Shown here in pieces: positions 56,584-64,000 of a stretch of 64,000 bases of DNA. Location: assembly GCA_023481105.1 (NCBI GenBank), contig JAMCWK010000136.1, forward strand, positions 1 to 64,000, read 5' to 3'. The stretch's first letter is position 1. The number at the start of each line of letters is the position of its first letter. The translations under genes were made by a program, and so were the position numbers. Origin of the DNA: Acidobacteriota bacterium. GTDB taxonomy: Bacteria > Acidobacteriota > Terriglobia > Acidiferrales > UBA7541. The notes under the pieces were generated by a model. The model worked only from the letters and a program-made list of their open reading frames with translations, did no database searches and had not been told where the DNA came from.

Positions 56584-58008
56584 CTAGCGCGGGAAGCGCA
56601 CGGAGCTGAGCATGTTCTGGAATGCCTGGTCAAAATTGTCGTAATCACGCTCGGGCGCGACGCTGACGAAATAGACCAGCCCTTCGGGCCGGAGCACGGT
56701 CACGAGCCACAAATATTCCTTGCCGCCGGTTGGAGAATCATTCGTGAGGTAAGTAGAAAGCGCGCGCAATCCTCCGATGCGCACGCGCTCATGCCGCCGC
56801 GCGATGCGTACCGCGGGATTGGAATGGCGCAAGTCGTCAATGAGCTGGTCGGTGGCATCCTCGAGCGTCACCTGGCCGGTGCGATCACTTTGCACTTCAA
56901 ATACGTTCACGATGACGCCGTAAGCCAGCGCGGCATTGCCGCGGCCGTCGTCCACGATGCCGCCTTCGGGCGCAAACGTCACTGCGCCTTCCTGTCCGTA
57001 GGACTTCCAATTGTCCGGATAGGACATGCGCAGCAGTCCATTCTGGTAACTCTGATAACGAGTGGACGGCAATTCCGGGCGTCCGGACCGTCCAGTGCTG
57101 CGAGTAGCACTTGACGTAGCCGCGCCTCCCTTCTCGGGTGCCGGAAGCGCCATCACCATGCGGCGGATCGAACGGAACTCCGCAGAGTCGGTCCGATAAT
57201 TTGGCGGAGCGCCGCCGAGTTTTTCGATTTCGCCGTTCACGCCGCCGACGCGGTTCTCCGGATTGGGATGGCTGCTCAGCCACTGCGGCATGCCTCCGCC
57301 TTTCGATTGCGCCTGCAATTTTTCGAAAAACTGCGGCATGCCGCGCGGGTCGTAGCCAGCGTCGTAGAGAATCTGAGCGCCGAGCAGGTCTGCTTGGCGC
57401 TCCGCATCGCGGGAATACTTCAGCAGGATGGAATTCGTGGCAAAACCCGCGCCAATTTGCGCCAGCACCGCGCCAACGGAATTGCTGCCCAGCATGCCGC
57501 CGAGCAGCGCCAGCGGCACTTGCGCGGCGTAGGCCTTGGACGCCTGGTTGGTGCCATGGCGCAGCGCGGCGTGCGAAATTTCGTGCGCCATCACGCCGGC
57601 AAGCTGCGCTTCGTTGTCCGCGTTTTCGATGACGCCGCGGTTGACATAGATGAATCCGCCCGGCAAGCAAAATGCGTTGATCGCGCGATCGTTCACCAAC
57701 TTGAATTGATAAGGATATTTCTCATAAGGAGCCTTCGCTGCCAGCCTGCGCCCGAGTGAGTTCAGATAATTTTCGATGCGCGAATCGTTCACAATGGGAA
57801 GCTGCCGCTCGGCGTCCTCGGCTACCTTGCGGCCAATTTCGACGTCCTGTGCCGGCGAAAAAAGATTCCAGCCGGGCTTGAACGGAGTGCGCTCGGCCTG
57901 CGCCACCGGCGCCCAGGCCAGTGTCAGCACCAGTGCCAAGGCGACCGCCTGGTGCAATGTGCCACGAAGCGAATGGGCCGCGTCGCTGCCAAAACGTCTG
58001 CTGCTCAT
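56584..58008 (-). CDS. Secreted M48-family metalloprotease
   Basis: Signal peptide; GVMAHEISHAALRH (HExxH), ERQADLLGAQILYDAGYD. Confidence 0.9.
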   Translation of the reverse strand: MSSRRFGSDAAHSLRGTLHQAVALALVLTLAWAPVAQAERTPFKPGWNLFSPAQDVEIGRKVAEDAERQLPIVNDSRIENYLNSLGRRLAAKAPYEKYPYQFKLVNDRAINAFCLPGGFIYVNRGVIENADNEAQLAGVMAHEISHAALRHGTNQASKAYAAQVPLALLGGMLGSNSVGAVLAQIGAGFATNSILLKYSRDAERQADLLGAQILYDAGYDPRGMPQFFEKLQAQSKGGGMPQWLSSHPNPENRVGGVNGEIEKLGGAPPNYRTDSAEFRSIRRMVMALPAPEKGGAATSSATRSTGRSGRPELPSTRYQSYQNGLLRMSYPDNWKSYGQEGAVTFAPEGGIVDDGRGNAALAYGVIVNVFEVQSDRTGQVTLEDATDQLIDDLRHSNPAVRIARRHERVRIGGLRALSTYLTNDSPTGGKEYLWLVTVLRPEGLVYFVSVAPERDYDNFDQAFQNMLSSVRFPR

Positions 58009-58155
58009 CGGTGTCTCCCTGTTGCCTAATCTCTTTCGCTGCGCCTGAGCGAACCGGCTGGGCCTCCGGCTCACGTAATTAGATGGCGCTTGCGGCGTCC
58101 GTGTCGCGCTGCCGCACACTTTTTCCTGTCAGCAAAGATTATCGCACAGGAGAGT

Positions 58156-58198
58156 AAAAAGGCAGGCGCGCCGGCTTGATGCGTGCGACCGGCGCGCC
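58156..58198 (-). terminator. Rho-independent terminator
   Basis: Minus-strand GGCGCGCCGG-N14-CCGGCGCGCC followed by TGCCTTTTT. Confidence 0.82.
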
Positions 58199-58210
58199 CC
58201 TGCTCTGAGA

Positions 58211-59428
58211 TTATCGTTGGGTGTCGTGGCGCCGCTTGGCGGCCACCGGCGCGGGAGCCGGAGGCGCCGAACTGGCCGGCGCTTGCGCCTCACGGGCGTT
58301 GGCTTGCGCGGGGATTTCAATCGAGCGTCCGCCCCACGCGGAAATAGCCTGCGTGGCAAAGAGCGGCGCCGGCGGCGCGAGCGTCACCAGCGTGCTTTCG
58401 CCCGTGCGGGCAAAGGAAAGCTGCTGCGTGGCTGAGTCCCAGTCAATCGAAAGGATGTCGCCCACCATAATCTGGCCGGTGGACAGCAGATTCGCCAGCG
58501 GATAGACCACGTGGCGCTCGATAGCGCGCTTCAAATGGCGCGCGCCGTACTTGATGTCCGTGCCTTCGCGCAGCAGGAATTCCCGCGCCGCACGCGTCAG
58601 GCGGAATACGAACTGGCCGCGCGCCGTATCGAGCACGCGCCGCTGCACCAGGTCCAGTTCGATATCCAGAACTTTTTCGAGCTGCTCCGGACGCAGCGGA
58701 TGGAACACGACGACCTTGTCGATGCGGTTCATGAACTCCGGCGAAAACTTTCGCTTCGCCGCTTCCGTGGCGGTGCGCTCGACCTTGGTGTCCATCGCGT
58801 CGGAAGGCTTGTCGGACGGCTGGACAAATCCCAGGCCGCCGGTCATCAGCGTGCTGATATCGGAGCCGCCGAGGTTGGAAGTCATGAAGATGAGCGTCTG
58901 CGAGAGGTCCACGCGGCGGTTGTCGCCGAGCGTCAGCGTGGCTTTGTCGAGAATGCCCAGCAGCAATTGCCACAGCGCGTCGGAGGCTTTCTCGATTTCG
59001 TCAAAGAGCAGCAGGCTCAGTTTCAGGTTCTCGGTGTGATAAAGCGAAAGCGTTTCCTGGGTAATCAGCGGATGGGTCTCGCGGTGTCCCAGATAGCCCG
59101 GAGGCGAACCGATGAGTTTGGCGATTTCGTGGGAGTGCTGAAATTCCGCGCAGTCCACTTTGATGACCGCGCGAGGGTCGCCAAACAGGATTTCCCCCAT
59201 GGCTTCGACGATGCGCGTTTTGCCGGAACCCGTCGGGCCGAGGAAGAGCAGGTTGCCCACCGGGCGGCCGGGCGAATGCAAGCCGGCACGGAACACCTGA
59301 TAGATGTCCACGAGAGCGCCCACGGCCTCGTCCTGTCCGACGATTTTCCTGCGCAGGGCCGTTTCGAATTCGCCGGATTCGGCGCTTCGGCGGCTGGGGT
59401 CCAGGTGCTGCATGTGTGCGGCGCTCAT
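58211..59428 (-). CDS. Single-ring ClpB-D2-like AAA+ ATPase
   Basis: KIVGQDEAVGALVD, GPTGSGKTRIVEAM Walker A, LLLFDEIEKASD Walker B, IFMTSNLGGSDIS sensor 1; Pro/Ala-rich tail. Confidence 0.85.
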   Translation of the reverse strand: MSAAHMQHLDPSRRSAESGEFETALRRKIVGQDEAVGALVDIYQVFRAGLHSPGRPVGNLLFLGPTGSGKTRIVEAMGEILFGDPRAVIKVDCAEFQHSHEIAKLIGSPPGYLGHRETHPLITQETLSLYHTENLKLSLLLFDEIEKASDALWQLLLGILDKATLTLGDNRRVDLSQTLIFMTSNLGGSDISTLMTGGLGFVQPSDKPSDAMDTKVERTATEAAKRKFSPEFMNRIDKVVVFHPLRPEQLEKVLDIELDLVQRRVLDTARGQFVFRLTRAAREFLLREGTDIKYGARHLKRAIERHVVYPLANLLSTGQIMVGDILSIDWDSATQQLSFARTGESTLVTLAPPAPLFATQAISAWGGRSIEIPAQANAREAQAPASSAPPAPAPVAAKRRHDTQR

Positions 59429-59440
59429 GGCTCTACCCTC

Positions 59441-59872
59441 CTATCGAAAACTGCGTGCGGCGCCTTCGGAATGCGCCGTTTGCTCGAACTGGCTCAACTT
59501 GACGTCCACGGTGGAGCGAAGCAGCCGGAGTTGAGCAATCAGTTCGGTGGCGGATTCCGGAGACTCACCCCACTGCAACAGGGTCGGGTACAGATCAGCC
59601 AGATCAAGATTCACAGTGCGAAGAGAGCGAACCAGATGCTGGACGAAGGGGGACCCGGGCTGGAAGAGCTCGACTCGGCTCTTGACCATTTCCCGCAGTT
59701 GAGGCCAGTCCACATCCAGCTTGGGATAAGTGCGCGAAACTTGGCGAACGACGTCGTCGGTAATGCGCGGGTGCTCGCCGAGGCGGGCCAGGTGAAGCTG
59801 CTTCACCTTGCCGCTGCGGCGCACGTTGTGCACCAGGTACCAGGCATTGCCTCTGCGTCGAATGAACGCCAT
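59441..59872 (-). CDS. Hypothetical protein, likely co-transcribed with the AAA+ ATPase
   Basis: 143 aa ORF 12 nt upstream of the ATPase gene on the same strand. Confidence 0.65.
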   Translation of the reverse strand: MAFIRRRGNAWYLVHNVRRSGKVKQLHLARLGEHPRITDDVVRQVSRTYPKLDVDWPQLREMVKSRVELFQPGSPFVQHLVRSLRTVNLDLADLYPTLLQWGESPESATELIAQLRLLRSTVDVKLSQFEQTAHSEGAARSFR

Positions 59873-60078
59873 TTCAGCAACCTCTTATTCGGCATCATCC
59901 AGTGAGCTTGAAACTCTCATCAATTGGTTAGATGCCTTATCGTTGCCTGCGGTAGCTAGTGTGAAGCGCGGGTAGTGGAATCACAATCCACCATGGGTAC
60001 AGGGCATGCAAACGAGCGGGCTAGGCGTACTGCTTGTACGATCGGGCTAGTACCTTTAGGCTGTCAGCGGAGGCAAGT

Positions 60079-60420
60079 ATGTCCTGGAGCGGCGTTTACA
60101 GCTTTGTGAAGCGTATCCCGCGCGGGCGCGTGGTCACCTACGGCCAAGTGGCCCGCGCGCTGAAGCTGCCCGGCGGAGCGCGCACCGCCGGCCGCGCCAT
60201 GTTCGCGTGCCCTTCCGGACGCGGCATTCCGTGGCACCGCGTGATCGGCGCGCAGGGACGAATCCTCATCCGCGAGCCGCAAGCTTCGCTGCAGCGAAAG
60301 CTGCTGGAAAGCGAGGGAACGCAGTTTGCCGGGCTGCGCGTGGATATGGCGGCGCACGAGTGGAAACCCGCTAGAAAAAAGAAGAAATCCGGGCGCAAAA
60401 AGCGCTCGCACAAGCGCTGA
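60079..60420 (+). CDS. MGMT-family alkyltransferase-like protein
   Basis: VPRGRVVTYGQVA-type motif and IPWHRVIG (Trp in place of the alkyl-acceptor Cys). Confidence 0.87.
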   Translation: MSWSGVYSFVKRIPRGRVVTYGQVARALKLPGGARTAGRAMFACPSGRGIPWHRVIGAQGRILIREPQASLQRKLLESEGTQFAGLRVDMAAHEWKPARKKKKSGRKKRSHKR

Positions 60421-60486
60421 TGCTGCTTCGAGCAAATTCCCGGATTTCCGGTTTCTGCACTTCTCCCTTATGATGTTTGGCTTGCC

Positions 60487-61407
60487 GTGAGCGACGCGAT
60501 TGTCCAAGTCGAGAACTTGAAGAAAAGCTACGGCTCCGTGGAAGCGGTCCGCGGCGTGAGTTTCGAGGTGCGCGAGGGCGAGGTGTTCGGCCTGCTGGGC
60601 CCGAACGGCGCGGGCAAAACCACGACGGTGGAAATCCTGGAAGGCTTGCGCAAGGCAGATGACGGACGCGTACGCGTGTGCGGGCTCGATCCGCAGGGCA
60701 GCGGGGCCGCTTTTCAAAACGTATTTGGCGCGGCGCTGCAATCCACAGCTTTGCCGGAAAAGTTGCGCGTGGATGAAGCCCTGGCGCTGTTCGCCAGCTT
60801 CTATCCCAAGCGACGCGACCCAGACGAATTAATCCGCCGGTTTGGCCTCGAGGAAAAGCGGAAGGCGTTTTATTCGCAACTTTCCGGCGGACAGAAGCAG
60901 CGCCTGGCGCTGGCGCTCTCGCTGGTGAACGAGCCGCGCGTGATCTTCCTCGACGAGCCGACCGCGGGCCTGGACCCGCAAGTGCGCCGCGAAATCTACG
61001 ACATCATCGAGGAGCTGCGTCAGGAAAAAAAGACCATCCTGCTGACCACGCACTACATCGAAGAGGCCGAGCGGCTGTGCGACCGCGTAGCCGTCATTGA
61101 CCACGGCAAAGTGATGGCCATGGGCACGCCGCGGGAGCTGAAGGCTCGCTCGGCGGGCACCACGCGCATCGAAGTTCGCCTGGCCCAGCCCGAGGATGAT
61201 GGCGCGCTGCGCCGGCTCGATGCCGTCACGGATTGCCATTCGTTGGACGGCAGCTACGTGCTGCACACCACACACACGCCGCAAACGCTCGTCGCACTGG
61301 TCAAGCATCTCGAATCGCGCGGCAATGAACTCCAGAGCCTGGAAATTCATTCTCCTTCGCTGGAAGACGTTTTCATCGAGCTGACGGGAAGGAGGCTGCG
61401 GGATTGA
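60487..61407 (+). CDS. ABC transporter ATP-binding protein
   Basis: GPNGAGKTTTVEIL Walker A, LSGGQKQRLALALSL signature, VIFLDEPTAGLDPQ Walker B. Confidence 0.95.
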   Translation: MSDAIVQVENLKKSYGSVEAVRGVSFEVREGEVFGLLGPNGAGKTTTVEILEGLRKADDGRVRVCGLDPQGSGAAFQNVFGAALQSTALPEKLRVDEALALFASFYPKRRDPDELIRRFGLEEKRKAFYSQLSGGQKQRLALALSLVNEPRVIFLDEPTAGLDPQVRREIYDIIEELRQEKKTILLTTHYIEEAERLCDRVAVIDHGKVMAMGTPRELKARSAGTTRIEVRLAQPEDDGALRRLDAVTDCHSLDGSYVLHTTHTPQTLVALVKHLESRGNELQSLEIHSPSLEDVFIELTGRRLRD

Positions 61408-62339
61408 GGAACATCTGGATCCTCACGGCGATTCGCATGCGGCTGGCCATGCGCAACCGCGCCTTCATTTTCTTCAGCCTGGTCATGCCGCTGGCATTCT
61501 TGTTTGTGTTTGCTTCCATCTTCGGCCGCAGCATGCCGCAGCAGGTCAAATATTTGCTTCCTTCGGTGCTGGCGCTGACGGTGATGGGCAGCTTCTGGGG
61601 ACTCAGCATCCAGCTCGTGCTCTTCCGCGAGCAAGGGATTCTGCGGAGATTTCATCTGGCGCCGGTGGGCCCGTTTGCGATGCTGGCTTCCAGCATCATC
61701 ACCAACTACGTCCTGACCATTCCGACGATCGTTATTGAGCTGTTCCTGGTTCGCACGGTCTGGCATGTGGAGTCCTTCGGAAACTTGCTGGGGCTGGTGG
61801 TGATGATCAGCCTGGGCGTTCTCACCTTTGCATCGTTTGGGCTCATCGTCGCCAGCGTGACGAACACCATGCAGGAAACGCAGGTGATCAACAACCTTAT
61901 CTGGTTTGCTTTCCTGTTTTTCTCCGGCGCCACGTTTCCGATTGCCATGTTCCCTGCCTGGCTCCACCGCGCCAGCGTGTTCCTGCCGGCCACGCATTTG
62001 ATCATCGGCCTACAACTGGTGGTTCTTGGCGGCTTGCCCATTTGGAAGGCCGGCCCGGAAGTCGTGGCGCTGGTCACAGGACTGGTGATGTCGCTCTTTG
62101 TCTCCACGAAACTCTTCCGTTGGGAGCCGGAGGAGCGCATTGACCGCCGCGCGAAGCTGATTGCCGCTGCCGTGGTGATTCCGTTTCTGCTGGTTGGCGT
62201 ATGGGAAAACGCGCAGAGCGAGCGGCGCCGCGCGTTGCAGTCATTTTTCGGCTCGGCGCAGCAGCGGGAATCTGCGCCGCCAAGTCCTTCGCAGGCACCC
62301 GCTCCTCAACAGCAGCCGCCCTCCGCTCCCCCGCGCTAA
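61404..62339 (+). CDS. ABC-2 type transporter permease
   Basis: Six-TM-like protein overlapping the ATPase gene; Pro/Gln-rich C-terminus. Confidence 0.88.
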   Translation: MRNIWILTAIRMRLAMRNRAFIFFSLVMPLAFLFVFASIFGRSMPQQVKYLLPSVLALTVMGSFWGLSIQLVLFREQGILRRFHLAPVGPFAMLASSIITNYVLTIPTIVIELFLVRTVWHVESFGNLLGLVVMISLGVLTFASFGLIVASVTNTMQETQVINNLIWFAFLFFSGATFPIAMFPAWLHRASVFLPATHLIIGLQLVVLGGLPIWKAGPEVVALVTGLVMSLFVSTKLFRWEPEERIDRRAKLIAAAVVIPFLLVGVWENAQSERRRALQSFFGSAQQRESAPPSPSQAPAPQQQPPSAPPR

Positions 62340-62408
62340 ACTAGGCGCCTCACACAATCCAATTTGGATGCTTAAATTTCCGCTTCTTCTCGCTCCGCTG
62401 CTTCGCGG

Positions 62409-62435
62409 TTGACACGCAAATTCGTGTGTTATACT
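62409..62435 (+). promoter_or_regulatory. Sigma-70-like promoter TTGACA-N15-TATACT
   Basis: Consensus-like boxes with a short spacer upstream of the second BCAT gene. Confidence 0.4.
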
Positions 62436-62604
62436 GCGGCTCGGGAACACGGAGCGCGGCTCCGCGATTTCGAACCCGCGGCTCCAGCGAATACCGAGTG
62501 CTTGCATCCACGCCAGCCCGAGCCGCCATTGCAACAACGCGCGCGGCTCTTCCTTCGAATCTTCATCCATCCCATAGAATCGAATCCACCAGCGGAGGGC
62601 ATCC

Positions 62605-63549
62605 ATGATTAAGCCGACCGAAAAAATCTGGCATAACGGCAAGTTCATCCCTTGGGACGAAGCGAAGATTCACGTCCTCTCGCATGTCGTGAGCTACGGG
62701 AGCGGCCTTTTTGAAGGCATACGCTGCTACCACACGCCGCAGGGCCCGGCCATCTTCCGCTTGAAGGAACACATGCAGCGGCTGATGAACTCCGCGCAGA
62801 TTTACCGCATGGAGATGCCGTACAAGCGCGAAGAACTGATGAACGTGGCCACGGAGCTGGTGCGCGTCAACAAAATGGACGCGTGCTATGTAAAACCGAT
62901 TGTGATTCGCGGCTACGGCGAAGTGGGCGTGAACCCGTTCCCGTGCCCGGTGGAAGTTTTCATGGCGTGCTGGGATTGGGGCAAATATCTTGGCGCGGAT
63001 GCGCTGGAGCAGGGCGTGGACGTTTGCGTCAGCTCCTGGGCGCGCATGGCGGGCAACACGCTGCCGGCAATGGCCAAGGCAGCGGCGAATTACATGAACT
63101 CGCAGCTCATCCGCATGGAGGCGATTACCAACGGCTATGTGGAAGGCATCGCGCTGGACGTGAACGGCTGCGTCAGTGAAGGCTCCGGCGAAAATATTTT
63201 TGTGTTGTACGACGGTACGCTGCTCACGCCGCCGCTGGTCAACAGCGTGCTGCCCGGCATTACGCGCAGCGCCGTCATCACGCTGTGCCACGACCTGGGA
63301 ATTCCCTGCCAGGAACAGATGATTCCGCGCGAAATGCTGTACATCGCCGACGAGGTGTTTCTGGTGGGCACAGCCACGGAGATTTCGCCGATCCGCTCGA
63401 TTGACCGCTACAAGATCGGCAAAGGCGTGCGCGGGCCAGTGGCTAAGAAACTACAAGAAGAGTTCTTCGCTCTTGCCGAAGGCAAAAAGCCCGACCGCCA
63501 CGGCTGGCTGACGTACGTCAACGTGCCGGTGAATGCCGTCGCTCGATAA
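62605..63549 (+). CDS. ilvE: Branched-chain amino acid aminotransferase (second paralogue)
   Basis: VSYGSGLFEGIRCY, VSEGSGENIFVLYDGTLLTPPL, PGITRSAVITLCHDLGI. Confidence 0.92.
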   Translation: MIKPTEKIWHNGKFIPWDEAKIHVLSHVVSYGSGLFEGIRCYHTPQGPAIFRLKEHMQRLMNSAQIYRMEMPYKREELMNVATELVRVNKMDACYVKPIVIRGYGEVGVNPFPCPVEVFMACWDWGKYLGADALEQGVDVCVSSWARMAGNTLPAMAKAAANYMNSQLIRMEAITNGYVEGIALDVNGCVSEGSGENIFVLYDGTLLTPPLVNSVLPGITRSAVITLCHDLGIPCQEQMIPREMLYIADEVFLVGTATEISPIRSIDRYKIGKGVRGPVAKKLQEEFFALAEGKKPDRHGWLTYVNVPVNAVAR

Positions 63550-63576
63550 GACTCTGGATAGAATTTTCTTGCCGCG

Positions 63577-63605
63577 TTGACTTGCTCAGCGCTGCATCTT
63601 AAGAT
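63577..63605 (+). promoter_or_regulatory. Sigma-70-like promoter TTGACT-N17-TAAGAT
   Basis: Good boxes and spacing upstream of ATG 63642. Confidence 0.55.
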
Positions 63606-63641
63606 GCCCGCCTGCTTGAAATCTGTGCTTACGAGGAGAAC

Positions 63642-64000
63642 ATGCTGAGGAAAGCGTTCGGAATTCTTGCCGTCATTATTTTGATGTTGCCCGCGGCTGT
63701 CGCGCAAAAGCCCAAGCCAAAAACCAAAGAGGCACCCGCAACTTTAGCGCCGGCTGCGGCGCCGGCGGCTCCCGCCGAGCCCGCACTCGATCCAGTGATG
63801 TTGAAAAATTTGAAGGCGCGGAGCATCGGCCCGGCGGTGATGGGCGGGCGCGTGGCGGACGTGGCCATTGATCCGAACGATGCGTCCACATTCTACGTCG
63901 CGCTGGGCACCGGCGGCGTGATGAAGACCTTGAACAACGGCATCACATTCGATGGAATTTTCGAAAAGGAAGCTGTGGCGGCGATTGGCGCGGTGGCCGT
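63642..64000 (+). CDS. Secreted BNR/sialidase-like beta-propeller protein (3' truncated by window edge)
   Basis: Signal peptide; LKARSIGPAVMGGRVADVAIDPNDASTFYVALGTGGVMKTLNNGITF. Confidence 0.8.
   Translation, partial: MLRKAFGILAVIILMLPAAVAQKPKPKTKEAPATLAPAAAPAAPAEPALDPVMLKNLKARSIGPAVMGGRVADVAIDPNDASTFYVALGTGGVMKTLNNGITFDGIFEKEAVAAIGAVA

Noticed and set aside
59990-60060. Possible tRNA or sigma-54 site upstream of the alkyltransferase-like gene
   Set aside because: No cloverleaf or T-loop; the GG-N10-GC match is weak at -24.

Overview
GC-rich bacterial chromosomal segment with an Acidobacteriota-like gene style (inference from gene content only; no search was run). It is dominated by ordinary metabolic genes: COG2403 GTPase + ornithine carbamoyltransferase; a CoA-transferase / 2-oxoacid:ferredoxin oxidoreductase / branched-chain aminotransferase operon; glgB; CorA/CutA; phosphomannomutase; ThiG; hutU/hutI/FtcD; the gcvT-H-PA-PB glycine cleavage operon; ABC transporters; a second BCAT. 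No rRNA, tRNA, CRISPR array or intact transposase was recognised. The most notable items are: (1) a candidate selenoprotein missed by the ORF track, a glutaredoxin-like gene at complement(29351..29584) with an in-frame UGA at the first position of the CxxC motif (YTQPG-U-PPC), an RBS, and a hairpin just downstream resembling a bacterial SECIS; (2) a probable redox-sensing module at about 10.9-17.5 kb with a membrane-anchored H-protein (lipoyl-domain) homologue, HybA/HybB-like proteins without a hydrogenase, a sensor kinase with two c-type-heme-like motifs, an NtrC-type regulator, an archaemetzincin and sigma-54 promoter candidates; (3) a secreted LEA-like protein with five consecutive 11-residue repeats; (4) inverted repeats bounding a small lower-GC island, a truncated duplicate of the ggt 5' end, and a REP-like palindrome that supplies the hutI stop codon. 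Functional names rest on motif and family recognition by eye; start codons are often uncertain.
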